From Shimia abyssi (GTDB lineage Bacteria > Pseudomonadota > Alphaproteobacteria > Rhodobacterales > Rhodobacteraceae), in the NCBI RefSeq assembly GCF_003014475.1, contig NZ_PYGJ01000002.1, positions 1 to 64,000 on the forward strand: a stretch of DNA of 64,000 nt, given 5' to 3'. The notes under the pieces are model-generated. The model saw only the letters and a list, made by a program, of their open reading frames with translations, was not told the origin of the DNA and searched no databases. This document shows, piece after piece, positions 54,726 to 63,941 of the stretch (position 1 is its first letter; every line of letters starts with the position of its first letter). Position numbers and translations under genes: made by a program.

Positions 54726-56026
54726 TCCGCGCCCTTGCTATCGCCCTGTTCGCCCTGCCCATCACGGCAATTGCCTCCGAGCTACCCAAACCCGATGCCA
54801 CATTCCCCGAACCGGACATGGCCCGCGTCGAACTGGGCTGGCAGCTGTTCTACGACCCGATCCTGTCAGGCAGCCGCACCGTCTCTTGTGCCACATGCCA
54901 CCACCCGCGCCTTGGCACGGGTGACGGGCTGTCACTCGGCTTTGGCGACGGCGCCTCCGGCCTTGGCATCGACCGTGTGATCGACCCAGACAACCCACCC
55001 GAACAGCGCATCCCGCGCAACGCGCCGGGCCTGTTCAACCTCGGCGCGTCCGAATTCACCGTCTTTTTCCACGACGGACGTCTGGAAGAGGACCCTTCCC
55101 GGCCCTCCGGCCTACGCACCCCCATGGGCACCGAAATGGAATCTGGCTTTGACAGCGCACTCGCCGCACAGGCCATGTTCCCCGTACTCTCGGGCGACGA
55201 AATGGCGGGACATTACTCTGAAAACGATGTGGCCCAAGCCGTGCGCCAGGGCCTCATCACCGGCCCCGGCGGCGCTTGGGACATCCTCGCCAAACGGGTC
55301 GAAGCAATCCCAGCCTATCGCACAGCCTTCGACAACGTCATCGGTGTCGATACACCAATCCGCTTCCATGACATCGCCAACGTCATGGCCGATTTCATCC
55401 GCTTCGAATGGCGGGCCGATGACAGCGCGTTTGATCGTTTCCTGCGTGACGGTACCCTACTGCCACCCGAGGCCATGGCAGGCATGGACCTGTTTTACGG
55501 CAAGGCGCAATGCAGCACCTGCCACACCGGCCAATTTCAAACCGACCACAGCTTCCACGCCATCGCCATGCCCCAGATCGGTCCGGGCAAGGCCGCCCGT
55601 TTTGAGCGTCACAACCGCGATGTCGGACGGATGCGCGTGACCGGCGATCCGGCGGATGCCTACGCCTTTCGCACACCCACATTGCGCAACCTGCCCGAAA
55701 CTGGCCCCTACGGTCATGCCGGTGCCTACCCGACCATCGAAACCGTGGTGCGTCACCACCTCGACCCTGTCGCAACCCTGCGCAGCTATGATCCAGCCGC
55801 AGCCCTCTTGCTGCCCCCGGACTATGCCAGCGATTTTGCCTTGATGCGCGATCCCACTGAAATCAACGCCATCGCCGCCGCCAACAAACTCGCCCCAACG
55901 CCTCTGAACGACACAGAAGTTGCGCAAATCGTTGCATTCCTGCGCCAGCTGCACGATCCGTTCAGCGACGAGAATCGCCTAGGCGTGCCCAAAGACGTGC
56001 CAAGCGGACTGCCCGTTGATCAATAA
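54722..56026 (+). CDS. di-haem peroxidase / MauG family in the xylose operon
   Basis: A 434-residue exported protein (signal peptide about 1-18, cleaved near AIAS). The haem c sites are CATCH (about 58) and CSTCH (about 262). FRTPTLRNLPETGPYGHAG is the CCP/MauG active-haem segment. Its ATG overlaps the galM stop (ATGA), so it is translated with the sugar genes. Peroxide detoxification during growth on sugar, or oxidation of a periplasmic partner, are possible; the link to xylose is not explained by known family roles. Confidence 0.9.
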   Translation: MIRALAIALFALPITAIASELPKPDATFPEPDMARVELGWQLFYDPILSGSRTVSCATCHHPRLGTGDGLSLGFGDGASGLGIDRVIDPDNPPEQRIPRNAPGLFNLGASEFTVFFHDGRLEEDPSRPSGLRTPMGTEMESGFDSALAAQAMFPVLSGDEMAGHYSENDVAQAVRQGLITGPGGAWDILAKRVEAIPAYRTAFDNVIGVDTPIRFHDIANVMADFIRFEWRADDSAFDRFLRDGTLLPPEAMAGMDLFYGKAQCSTCHTGQFQTDHSFHAIAMPQIGPGKAARFERHNRDVGRMRVTGDPADAYAFRTPTLRNLPETGPYGHAGAYPTIETVVRHHLDPVATLRSYDPAAALLLPPDYASDFALMRDPTEINAIAAANKLAPTPLNDTEVAQIVAFLRQLHDPFSDENRLGVPKDVPSGLPVDQ

Positions 56027-56347
56027 TGAGGCACTTAGCTATGCACCTGCGGCATAACGCACCTGCAATCGCGTAACAAACGCGCAGGCCGCTTATTCCA
56101 TCAGCACAGACTGGTTGCGCTAAACTTCTTTATCCAACAAGACATTACCGTATTTTCACCCGTCGCAGGCGTATGGAGACTGCCTGCAATTTTCCGCCAA
56201 CATGCCCTTGCACCCCCCAATCCGCAAATCGCGATTGTTGCCGCATTGCGGCAAATGGGGTATCCACATCGCGGAAACCGGAGCTTGCGCAAAACCGATC
56301 CAAAAGGGGCCGCGCTGCGCCACCACATTTTGGTAAAGGAAATATGC
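56027..56347. promoter_or_regulatory. phaA upstream region with perfect palindrome
   Basis: No gene is supported in this interval. TTGCCGC-ATT-GCGGCAA at 56238-56254 is a 17-bp palindrome about 94 bases before phaA. PhaR-type repressors of poly-hydroxybutyrate genes bind TGC/GCA dyads, so it is a candidate PhaR operator (inference). AAAGGA precedes the phaA start. Confidence 0.4.
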
Positions 56348-57523
56348 ATGACCAACGTAGTTATCGCCTCCGCCGCACGTACGGCTGTCGGCAGCTTTGG
56401 CGGCTCGTTCGCCAACACCCCGGCACATGATCTCGGCACAACGGTCCTCAAGGCTCTGGTCGAACGCGCAGGCGTCGATCCTTCGGAGGTTTCCGAGACC
56501 ATTCTGGGCCAGGTGCTGACCGGCGGTCAGGGTCAAAACCCAGCTCGTCAGGCGCATATCAACGCCGGTTTCGCCAAGGAAGGTGCCGCTTGGGGCATTA
56601 ACCAGGTCTGCGGTTCGGGTCTGCGCGCCGTCGCTTTGGCAGCACAGCATGTGCAACTGGGCGACGCCAGCATCGTTGCTGCCGGTGGGCAGGAAAACAT
56701 GACCCTCTCCCCCCACGTCGCAAACCTGCGCGCGGGCACTAAAATGGGCGACGTAAAATATATCGACTCGATGATCCGCGACGGTCTGTGGGACGCCTTC
56801 AATGGCTACCACATGGGCCAGACTGCGGAAAACGTGGCCGAGCAGTGGCAGATCAGCCGCGACGCTCAGGACGAGTTTGCCGTCAGCTCCCAGAACAAAG
56901 CTGAAGCCGCCCAAAAGGCTGGCAAGTTCGCCGACGAAATCACCCCCTTCACGGTCAAAACCCGCAAGGGCGACATTGTAGTAGACAGCGATGAATACAT
57001 CCGCCACGGCGCCAATATCGAGGCGATGGCCAAAATGCGCCCCGCCTTCACCCGCGACGGCACCGTAACCGCCGCCAACGCATCTGGTCTGAACGATGGC
57101 GCCGCCGGCGCTCTGGTCATGTCTGCGGACGAGGCCGAAAAGCGCGGCATCGAGCCATTGGCCCGCATCGCGTCTTATGCGACCGCCGGTCTGGACCCGT
57201 CGATCATGGGTGTCGGCCCGATCTATGCCTCGCGCAAGGCACTGGACAAAGCAGGCTGGGCCGTGGGCGATCTGGACCTGGTCGAAGCCAACGAAGCCTT
57301 CGCCGCTCAGGCATGTGCCGTGAACAAGGACATGGGCTGGGATCCTTCGATTGTAAACGTAAATGGCGGCGCGATTGCCATTGGTCACCCCATCGGTGCC
57401 TCCGGCGCGCGCGTCCTGAACACCCTGTTGTTCGAAATGCAGCGCCGCGGTGCCAAAAAGGGTCTCGCGACACTCTGCATCGGTGGCGGCATGGGCGTGG
57501 CCATGTGCCTCGAGCGCCCATAA
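56348..57523 (+). CDS. phaA: acetyl-CoA acetyltransferase (beta-ketothiolase)
   Basis: A 391-residue thiolase that condenses two acetyl-CoA to acetoacetyl-CoA. Active-site Cys88 lies in [11 protein letters not shown]; the His and second Cys lie in [15 protein letters not shown] and [10 protein letters not shown]. The start at 56348 gives [15 protein letters not shown], the normal thiolase N-terminus. It is followed by a terminator hairpin and then phaB, so the pair make 3-hydroxybutyryl-CoA for PHB. No phaC lies here. Confidence 0.97.
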   Translation: MTNVVIASAARTAVGSFGGSFANTPAHDLGTTVLKALVERAGVDPSEVSETILGQVLTGGQGQNPARQAHINAGFAKEGAAWGINQVCGSGLRAVALAAQHVQLGDASIVAAGGQENMTLSPHVANLRAGTKMGDVKYIDSMIRDGLWDAFNGYHMGQTAENVAEQWQISRDAQDEFAVSSQNKAEAAQKAGKFADEITPFTVKTRKGDIVVDSDEYIRHGANIEAMAKMRPAFTRDGTVTAANASGLNDGAAGALVMSADEAEKRGIEPLARIASYATAGLDPSIMGVGPIYASRKALDKAGWAVGDLDLVEANEAFAAQACAVNKDMGWDPSIVNVNGGAIAIGHPIGASGARVLNTLLFEMQRRGAKKGLATLCIGGGMGVAMCLERP

Positions 57524-57546
57524 TTTTGCACCTGTAGGTATACCCC

Positions 57547-57569
57547 AAGGGCGCCTCACTGGCGCCCTT
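57547..57569 (+). terminator. terminator after phaA
   Basis: AAGGGCGCC-TCACT-GGCGCCCTT, a perfect 9-bp stem 24 bases after the stop. The following U-run is weak, so some read-through to phaB is likely. Confidence 0.65.
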
Positions 57570-57716
57570 AATTACACATCCTAACCAGTATTCTGTTTCC
57601 CCTCTTTCACCACCCCATCGGGACTGCGACATTATAAGCGCGAAATGATATTGCACCCAACAATCTTTCTGCGTAATAAAATTACAGACGAATTAGGACC
57701 ACATAGGAGAGTTACC

Positions 57717-58442
57717 ATGGCAAGAGTTGCACTCGTCACCGGCGGATCACGCGGTATTGGCGCGGCCATTTCAAAGAAACTTCAGTCCGAAGGCTATTCT
57801 GTCGCCGCTACCTACGCGGGCAACGACGAAGCCGCCGCAAAGTTCACCGAAGAAACCGGCATCAAGACCTACAAGTGGGACGTTGGTAGCTACGATGACA
57901 GCGCCGCAGGTATCGCACAGGTCGAAGCCGATCTTGGCAACATCGACACCGTTGTCGCCAATGCGGGCATCACCTGGGACGGTTTCTTCCACAAAATGAC
58001 CCCCGAACAGTGGAACAAGGTCATCGCAACCAACCTGACAGGCGTGTTTAACACGGTGCGTCCCGTCTGGCCCGGCATGCGCGAGCGTAAGTTTGGCCGC
58101 GTTGTCGTGATCTCCTCGGTCAACGGCCAAAAAGGTCAGGCCGGTCAGGTAAACTATGCCGCCACCAAAGCAGGCGACATCGGCATTGTCCGCTCGCTGG
58201 CCCAAGAAGGCGCGCGCGCTGGCATCACCGCCAACGCTGTCTGCCCCGGCTATATCGGCACCGAAATGGTCCGCTCGATCGACGAAGACGTGCTGAACAA
58301 GCACATCATCCCCCAGATCCCTGCCGGTCGCCTTGGCGAGCCAGAAGAAATCGCGCGCTGCGTGGCTTTCCTTGCTTCCGAGGATGCGGGCTTCATCAAC
58401 GGCTCGACGATCTCCGCAAACGGTGCACAGTTCTTCTCCTAA
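57717..58442 (+). CDS. phaB: acetoacetyl-CoA reductase
   Basis: A 241-residue SDR that reduces acetoacetyl-CoA to (R)-3-hydroxybutyryl-CoA with NADPH. TGGSRGIGAA is the cofactor loop, NAGIT follows, and the catalytic Ser and Tyr-x3-Lys lie in VVISSVNGQKGQ and YAATKAG. GQKGQAGQVNYAATKAGDIG is typical of PhaB. The start at 57717 follows GGAGAG. It has its own 193-base upstream region. Confidence 0.96.
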   Translation: MARVALVTGGSRGIGAAISKKLQSEGYSVAATYAGNDEAAAKFTEETGIKTYKWDVGSYDDSAAGIAQVEADLGNIDTVVANAGITWDGFFHKMTPEQWNKVIATNLTGVFNTVRPVWPGMRERKFGRVVVISSVNGQKGQAGQVNYAATKAGDIGIVRSLAQEGARAGITANAVCPGYIGTEMVRSIDEDVLNKHIIPQIPAGRLGEPEEIARCVAFLASEDAGFINGSTISANGAQFFS

Positions 58443-58462
58443 GACTGTCCCGATAGACCTCC

Positions 58463-58490
58463 AAAGGCCGCCTCACTGGCGGCCTTTTTT
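58463..58490 (+). terminator. terminator after phaB
   Basis: AAAGGCCGCC-TCACT-GGCGGCCTTT followed by TTT. The loop TCACT is the same as in the phaA terminator. The T-run overlaps the stop codon of the convergent WYL gene. Confidence 0.85.
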
Positions 58491-59193
58491 ATGCCTTGCT
58501 CTCACGGCCCTCAGGCGTCGCCATCTCAGCTTCCCACTCACGGATCAGCGCCACGCGACGGCCCGGATATTTTTCGCCCATCACCATGAGAGATTGCACC
58601 CGGTCTGTGCGAAAATGCCGGAACCCCGCCCGTGCCTCGCACCACGCTACAATATACCGCGTCCTGTCCAGAAACGCGATCATGAGCGGCCAGACCACAC
58701 GGTCACTCGAACGCCCCTGACGATCCTCATACTGTAATTGCAAGCGATAGCGTTCACGGATGGCGTGACGCAGCAGCGCGCTGTCAAACCGCTCCTCGAT
58801 CCGTGATTTGGTCTGAATTGGCTTGCTGGTCCCGTCCAGCACAATGGGCCGCAACTCTTTCGGAATCACCTCCGACAGCTTGCCCACCAAATCCCGCGCA
58901 GCGCGCGCCAGCGATGGATCGGCCTCAGCCGCGACCCAGGCCGCACCCAACGCGGCCGCTTCTAGTTCATCTGCCGTCAGCATGAGTGGTGGCATGTCAT
59001 AGCCCTCGTCCAGCACATATCCCATACCGGCCTCGCCCGTGATCGGGATACGCTGTGCGAACAACTCTGCCATGTCACGGTAAAGCGTTCGCAGCGATAT
59101 CTCCAACTCATCGGCCAGTTCTCTGCCGGTGATCGGCGCCCGCGCCGACCGTAATATCTGGATAATCTGAAAAAGCCGGTCCGTGCGACGCAT
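58489..59193 (-). CDS. YafY-type WYL-domain transcriptional regulator
   Basis: A 234-residue protein: N-terminal HTH_11 winged helix (RLFQIIQILRSARAPITGRELADELEISLRTLYRDMAEL), a middle linker with EAGMGYVLDEGYDMPPLMLT, and a WYL ligand domain (about 135-205). WYL proteins sense nucleotides or other small ligands and usually act on a divergent gene, here the SRPBCC gene 114 bases away. Confidence 0.9.
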   Translation of the reverse strand: MRRTDRLFQIIQILRSARAPITGRELADELEISLRTLYRDMAELFAQRIPITGEAGMGYVLDEGYDMPPLMLTADELEAAALGAAWVAAEADPSLARAARDLVGKLSEVIPKELRPIVLDGTSKPIQTKSRIEERFDSALLRHAIRERYRLQLQYEDRQGRSSDRVVWPLMIAFLDRTRYIVAWCEARAGFRHFRTDRVQSLMVMGEKYPGRRVALIREWEAEMATPEGRESKA

Positions 59194-59307
59194 TTTTCGC
59201 CCCTACTGTCATGCTGCTGCCATAACGCTGTCAGCAGTGCCCCGGTATTGCAAGGTTACCAACCCACTTCGCGCGCATTTGCGCATCTGAACAAAATAGG
59301 TTTCCTG

Positions 59308-59763
59308 ATGATTCACTTCGAACGCAGCCTCACCATTGACGCAACACCTGAAACAATCTGGGGCATTCTGGGCCGCTTTATGCACATCGACAGCTTCGCA
59401 CCCGAAATCACCTCCGTAGATGCATTGACCCAAGGGCCCGACGGCATCGGTTCCAGGCGTCGCAACCACTTCAAAAACGGCACTTCTCTGGTCGAGGAAG
59501 CAACCGCCTGGGAACCCGGTGTCGGCTATACGGTCGCTCTCTTTGACATGGCTGCCATGCCCCTGCGCGCGGCCACTTCCACCATCCGCATCACCCCCCA
59601 AGGCACCGCATCACGTGTCATTTGGACATTTGACTATCGCGTCAAATATGGCCCCCTGGGCTGGCTCTTGGGTCAGACACTGATGAAACTGATGATGGGC
59701 AAAGTCATCGATGCCAACCTGTACGGGCTTGCAGAACAGGCAGGTTCAATCAAAGCCGCATAG
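59308..59763 (+). CDS. SRPBCC-family lipid/ligand-binding protein
   Basis: A 151-residue START/Bet v1-like protein: the first strand FERSLTIDATPETIWGIL, then DGIGSRRRNHFKNG and a C-terminal long helix (LMKLMMGKVIDANLYGLAEQA). Members bind hydrophobic ligands or act as cyclases. The start at 59308 follows AATAGG. Divergent pairing with a YafY-type regulator is a common arrangement for such genes. Confidence 0.85.
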   Translation: MIHFERSLTIDATPETIWGILGRFMHIDSFAPEITSVDALTQGPDGIGSRRRNHFKNGTSLVEEATAWEPGVGYTVALFDMAAMPLRAATSTIRITPQGTASRVIWTFDYRVKYGPLGWLLGQTLMKLMMGKVIDANLYGLAEQAGSIKAA

Positions 59764-59803
59764 TCCAACCGGTCCGCCCCGCGGACCCGCCTCGCAAAAC
59801 CAA

Positions 59804-59833
59804 AAAGGACCGCACCCAACGGTACGGTCCTTT
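59804..59833. terminator. bidirectional terminator between SRPBCC gene and small ORF
   Basis: AAAGGACCG-N12-CGGTCCTTT, a 9-bp stem followed by GTTTT on the plus strand and preceded by AAAAA. It can end transcription of the SRPBCC gene and of the convergent small gene. Confidence 0.7.
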
Positions 59834-59854
59834 GTTTTGCCTCGTAAGCACAAT

Positions 59855-60013
59855 TTATGCGCAGCGGGGCGGCTCCGTAAGAGCGACACGGCTCAGCGGA
59901 ACATGACGTTTGCGAAAGATCCAGCCAAAGATTGCAACAAACACGGCGCTGCGCTCGGCATGGGCTGCGCGATAGGCTTGGGCGGTACGGGTATTGGTGG
60001 CAACTTCGATCAT
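59855..60013 (-). CDS. small basic protein, 52 residues
   Basis: A short gene with AAGGA placed eight bases before the ATG at 60013, and a terminator downstream. The product begins MIEVATNTRTAQAYRAAHAER, then a hydrophobic stretch (SAVFVAIFGWIF) and an Arg-rich end. It looks like an amphipathic membrane-associated small protein. No family is assigned with confidence. A longer frame from 60079 is less likely. Confidence 0.55.
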   Translation of the reverse strand: MIEVATNTRTAQAYRAAHAERSAVFVAIFGWIFRKRHVPLSRVALTEPPRCA

Positions 60014-60101
60014 GGCGTGATCCTTTCTCAAGACCATTTGAACTGATCCCAATATGCCCATTGAAAACAAAAGCCACAAACGAGACTTTCCAAGCCTTCA
60101 G

Positions 60102-60116
60102 TTAAGTTATACTTAA
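60102..60116. promoter_or_regulatory. candidate LysR-type box upstream of gcvA-like gene
   Basis: TTAAGT-TAT-ACTTAA, a 15-bp palindrome with the T-N11-A form inside, ends five bases before the start of the LysR gene. Its place suits autoregulation. Confidence 0.45.
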
Positions 60117-60121
60117 GTGAT

Positions 60122-61069
60122 ATGTCTGATCGCCTACCCCCCCTCACCGCCCTGCGCGCCTTCGAGGCTGCTGCCCGCCACATGTCCTTTGCCCGCGCGG
60201 CAGACGAATTACACGTTACCCCCGCCGCGCTCTCATTTCAGATCAAATCACTCGAAGATCACCTCGGCACCCCGGTCTTTCTGCGTCTTAACCGCGCCGT
60301 CGACTTGACCGAAGCAGGCCGCGCCCTCGCTCCCGGCGTGACCGAAGCGTTCCAGACACTGAACACCGCTTGGCGCTCAACCCAGCGATTGACTAATGAC
60401 ACCACGCTCATGGTCACCGCCGGACCCGCCTTTACGGCCAAATGGCTTGCCCCACGGTTTTACGAATTTGCCCGCGCCCACCCCGACATCGACCTGCGGT
60501 TTTCGGCCACTCTGCGCGCGCTGGATTTCACCCGAGACGAGGTTGATGTGGCAATCCGCTTTGGCATGGACAAGGCAGAGCCCGGCCTTTGGTCGCTCCC
60601 CCTCGAAGGCGAATGGGTCTGCCCCGTCATGACGCCAGAGATGGCCGAACGGTTCCCAACCCCGGAAAGCCTCGCACAGGCCACGCTGATCCACGACGAC
60701 TCAATATCGTTCCTGCGTCCCCGTGCCGACTGGGCGGCATGGTTTCGCCTGATGGGATTGCCATTTGACGCCACCCACGGCCCCCGCTTCACCGGCGCGG
60801 ATCACGCAGTTGACGCAGCCCTTGCCGGTGCTGGCATCGTCATGGGGCGGCGCGCGCTGGTGGTCAAAGATCTATTTGAGGGGCGCCTTGTCGCCCCTTT
60901 TGCCCACGCGATCGAACTGCAGGCCCGGTTCCGCTTTGTCTGCCAGTCGGGTGCGGAAAACCGGCCCCATATTGCGGCCTTTCGCCATTGGGTGCTGGAC
61001 GAGGTCGCAAAAACCACTAGCGTGACCGACGCGTTACAAAAAACCCACATCATGGATATCCCGGAATGA
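60122..61069 (+). CDS. GcvA-like LysR-family regulator
   Basis: A 315-residue protein. The winged helix (LPPLTALRAFEAAARHMSFARAADELHVTPAALSFQIKSLE) is of the GcvA subgroup, and the effector domain (about 95-300) has WLAPRFYEFARAHPDIDLRF. It overlaps the EamA exporter gene by ATGA, so the two are coupled. The exporter is its probable target together with itself. Confidence 0.92.
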   Translation: MSDRLPPLTALRAFEAAARHMSFARAADELHVTPAALSFQIKSLEDHLGTPVFLRLNRAVDLTEAGRALAPGVTEAFQTLNTAWRSTQRLTNDTTLMVTAGPAFTAKWLAPRFYEFARAHPDIDLRFSATLRALDFTRDEVDVAIRFGMDKAEPGLWSLPLEGEWVCPVMTPEMAERFPTPESLAQATLIHDDSISFLRPRADWAAWFRLMGLPFDATHGPRFTGADHAVDAALAGAGIVMGRRALVVKDLFEGRLVAPFAHAIELQARFRFVCQSGAENRPHIAAFRHWVLDEVAKTTSVTDALQKTHIMDIPE

Positions 61070-61929
61070 GCCGCACCACCGCCACCCTTGTTGGATTTGT
61101 CGCCGTGCTGCTCTGGGCGTTGCTTGCGCTTTTCACTGTGGGCACCGCACCCACCCCGCCCCTTTTGCTGAACACAATCTGCTTCACCATTGGCGGAACC
61201 ATCGGTTTGATCTGGACCGCACGCACAGGGGGCTTTGGCCAACTTCTGCGCATCCGCTGGACGGTCTATGTATTTGGTACTTTGGGCCTCTTTGGCTATC
61301 ACGCGCTCTATTTCACCGCCCTGCGCCTCGCGCCACCGGCTCAGGCCGGGCTGATTGCCTATTTATGGCCCCTGCTGATCGTGATCTTTTCGGGCTTCCT
61401 GCCCGGTGAAACCCTGCGGCGCGGCCATCTGATTGGCGCGTTCTGCGGCTTTCTGGGGGCCGCCCTGATCATTGGCGGCGGCGGCAGCGGCTTTGACCTC
61501 GCCGCCCTGCCCGGCTACCTGATCGCGCTGGCCTGCGCCCTCACCTGGTCCGGCTACTCGGTTTTCTCTCGCCGCTTGGGCGACGTACCCACTGCCAGCG
61601 TGGCCGTATTCTGCGTCGCCACCGCCATCCTGTCAGGCGTCATGCACCTTGCGCTGGAAGAAACCGTCTGGCCGCGAAACACGCTTGCATGGGCCTCGGC
61701 CCTTGCACTTGGCGCCGGTCCCGTGGGTCTTGCCTTTTATGTGTGGGATATTGGGGTCAAACGCGGTGACATACAACTTCTGGGCACCGCCTCCTATGCG
61801 GCACCGCTGTTGTCGACACTGGTTTTGGTGGGTTTTGGTGTTGCAGAGCCAAGCTGGTTATTGGCTGCTGCAACCGTTCTCGTCACCGGCGGTGCCATCA
61901 TCGCGGCCCGCGCCAGCCTAACGTCTTAA
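61066..61929 (+). CDS. EamA-family (DMT) transporter
   Basis: A 287-residue protein with ten membrane helices in two EamA repeats (about 5-130 and 145-283). YFTALRLAPPAQAGLIAYLWPLLIV is the typical first-repeat helix 4. Members export amino acids or metabolites; the substrate is unknown. It is translationally coupled to the GcvA-like gene. Its stop overlaps that of the convergent DUF465 gene by 4 bases. Confidence 0.9.
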   Translation: MSRTTATLVGFVAVLLWALLALFTVGTAPTPPLLLNTICFTIGGTIGLIWTARTGGFGQLLRIRWTVYVFGTLGLFGYHALYFTALRLAPPAQAGLIAYLWPLLIVIFSGFLPGETLRRGHLIGAFCGFLGAALIIGGGGSGFDLAALPGYLIALACALTWSGYSVFSRRLGDVPTASVAVFCVATAILSGVMHLALEETVWPRNTLAWASALALGAGPVGLAFYVWDIGVKRGDIQLLGTASYAAPLLSTLVLVGFGVAEPSWLLAAATVLVTGGAIIAARASLTS

Positions 61930-62096
61930 GCTGTCACAGACAGTCGTGTAATTTCTTCCTTGAGCTTCAGTTTTTGCTTTTTCAGCTCAGCAATGGTCAG
62001 GTCACTCGATCCTGGCGATCGCTGTTCCGTTTCCACCTGATTTGAGAGGGCTTCGTGCTTGCGTTTCAGTTCTTCCAGGTGTGCGCTTACGCTCAT
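61926..62096 (-). CDS. DUF465 (YdcH-like) small coiled-coil protein
   Basis: A 56-residue protein beginning MSVSAHLEELKRKHEALSNQ and ending with a second helix (AELKKQKLKLKEEITRL). The two charged helices separated by a short loop are the DUF465/YdcH pattern. AGGAGA precedes the start by six bases. Function unknown; SlyX-like. The stop TAA overlaps the convergent EamA gene's stop. Confidence 0.8.
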   Translation of the reverse strand: MSVSAHLEELKRKHEALSNQVETEQRSPGSSDLTIAELKKQKLKLKEEITRLSVTA

Positions 62097-62262
62097 TCGG
62101 TATCTCCTCTCAGATTAAAACAACTTGGACAGTCCAGCACAATTCTCGCCACCTGTCACGCTGCAGTTGCATCAAATTTGTGACAGCAAGAGGAATATTG
62201 CCGATCATTTCCGCACAGATGCCGCGCTCAGCCGCCGCCACGCACCTCCATTCGCCAACAAG

Positions 62263-62305
62263 AAACGCCCGCCGCGCACCTGCAAAAGTCGCGACGGGCG
62301 TTTTT
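62263..62305 (-). terminator. terminator downstream of pit
   Basis: AAACGCCCG-N23-CGGGCGTTT with extra pairing in the loop (CGCGC/GCG). T-rich sequence follows on both strands; the gene that ends next to it is pit. Confidence 0.55.
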
Positions 62306-62342
62306 CACAAAACCATATACCCGAATATTTGGCGCAGGTTTT

Positions 62343-63827
62343 CTAGGTCATCACGGTCGTGATCACGAAAAAGATCACAGCCGACAGAACCGCTGCAGCG
62401 GGCACCGTAATCAACCAGGCCGCAATAATTGTCAGGAAATGCGACCGTCGCACCAATTTGCGCCGTCGGCGTTCTTCACGCGAATACTGGGTGCGCTCTG
62501 GCATCGTTTGCCGCGTCTTTGCAATCCGGCGCTCCGCATCCCACTCGCGGAAAAAGCCAACACCAAATACCGCACCGACCGCGATATGTGTCGAACTCAC
62601 CGGCAGCCCCAACCAGCTGGCCACGATCACCGTGATCGCCGCCGAAAGTGCGACACAATAAGCGCGCATCGGGTTCAGTTTGGTAATCTGCCCCCCCACC
62701 ATGCGGATCAGTTTTGGACCAAACAGTAACAAACCAAAGGAAATTCCAAAGGCACCTATAACCATCACCCACAGCGGGATAGACACGGCTGCAAGGAACC
62801 CTCCGGTATTAGAAGCCTGCACAATAGCCGCAAGCGGACCAACCGCATTGGCAACATCGTTTGCACCGTGGGCAAAGCTCAGCAACGCCGCTGACACCAC
62901 CAGAGGAATGCCAAACAGCACTTTCAGCGACTTGTTGCGATTCTCCAGCCCTTCCGACTGCTTACGGATAACAGGGATCATCACCAGCCAGATCAATACA
63001 CCAATCGCCGCACCAATCATCAAAGATGTCGGCAGGTCGATCTTGATGATCTTTTTCAGACCTTTTAGCGCCAGATAAGACGAGAACGCTCCGCCCATAA
63101 TCCCGACCAAAACCGGAACCCAAACGCGCGCCGCGGCAATCTTGTCGTCGCGATAGATAATGCGCGACTTGATCAACGCCAGGAACATGGCCGCAATGAC
63201 CCCACCCAAAACCGGCGAAATCACCCAACTGGCAGCAATCTTGCCCATCGTGGGCCAGCTCACAGCGGCAAATCCTGCCGCCGCGATACCGGCGCCCATA
63301 ACACCACCCACAACCGAGTGTGTGGTTGAAACAGGTGCGCCCACCCATGTGGCCAGATTAACCCACAATGCCGCCGACAGCAGCGCCGCCATCATCGCCC
63401 AGACAAACACCGTCGCCGTCCCCATGCTCTCAGGGGCAATGATTCCCTTGGCAATTGTGGACACAACATCACCACCAGCGATCAACGCCCCGGCGCTCTC
63501 GAAAATCGCCGCAATGGCAATTGCGCCCCCCATTGACAGGGCGTTCGCCCCCACGGCCGGGCCCATGTTGTTGGCAACGTCATTCGCCCCGATATTCAGC
63601 GCCATATAGGCCCCAAGACAGGCCGCTATGACCACGATCATGGTATTATTGGCTTCGCCAAAAAATAACATCGCCGCCAGACCGGCAAGTACAACAAATA
63701 CCAATGCAACCCCAAGGCCAACCATGGGTCGCCCGATTGCACCGGTAGCAACTTCAAGTCTGGAAAAACGGCGAAGATCGCGATCCAGGGTTTCTAGGTG
63801 GCGTGGATCGCCCGGTTGGTCAGCCAT
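62343..63827 (-). CDS. pit: inorganic phosphate transporter, Pit family
   Basis: A 494-residue membrane protein with about 11-12 helices. The two PiT repeats are plain: GANDVANNMGPAVGA with GALIAGGDVVSTIAKG, and FAHGANDVANAVGPLAAI with LGLPVSSTHIAVGAVFG. It takes up metal-phosphate using the proton or sodium gradient. The cytoplasmic N-terminal extension of about 50 residues is longer than in E. coli PitA. No phoU-like partner is visible. Confidence 0.94.
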   Translation of the reverse strand: MADQPGDPRHLETLDRDLRRFSRLEVATGAIGRPMVGLGVALVFVVLAGLAAMLFFGEANNTMIVVIAACLGAYMALNIGANDVANNMGPAVGANALSMGGAIAIAAIFESAGALIAGGDVVSTIAKGIIAPESMGTATVFVWAMMAALLSAALWVNLATWVGAPVSTTHSVVGGVMGAGIAAAGFAAVSWPTMGKIAASWVISPVLGGVIAAMFLALIKSRIIYRDDKIAAARVWVPVLVGIMGGAFSSYLALKGLKKIIKIDLPTSLMIGAAIGVLIWLVMIPVIRKQSEGLENRNKSLKVLFGIPLVVSAALLSFAHGANDVANAVGPLAAIVQASNTGGFLAAVSIPLWVMVIGAFGISFGLLLFGPKLIRMVGGQITKLNPMRAYCVALSAAITVIVASWLGLPVSSTHIAVGAVFGVGFFREWDAERRIAKTRQTMPERTQYSREERRRRKLVRRSHFLTIIAAWLITVPAAAVLSAVIFFVITTVMT

Positions 63828-63941
63828 TGGTGATGTCCCTCGATATTTGGAACGTCCTTAAGGGCAAGCGGGCCGACTAATCAACTACGCAGTTTGTACC
63901 AAGGCGAGATCGAGCAAAAATGTCTCATGGCGCCCCGGGCG

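Noticed and set aside
56156-57559. A 467-codon minus-strand frame covering phaA
   Set aside because: It is the mirror of the thiolase gene, has no recognisable motif, and phaA has complete active-site residues and start signals.
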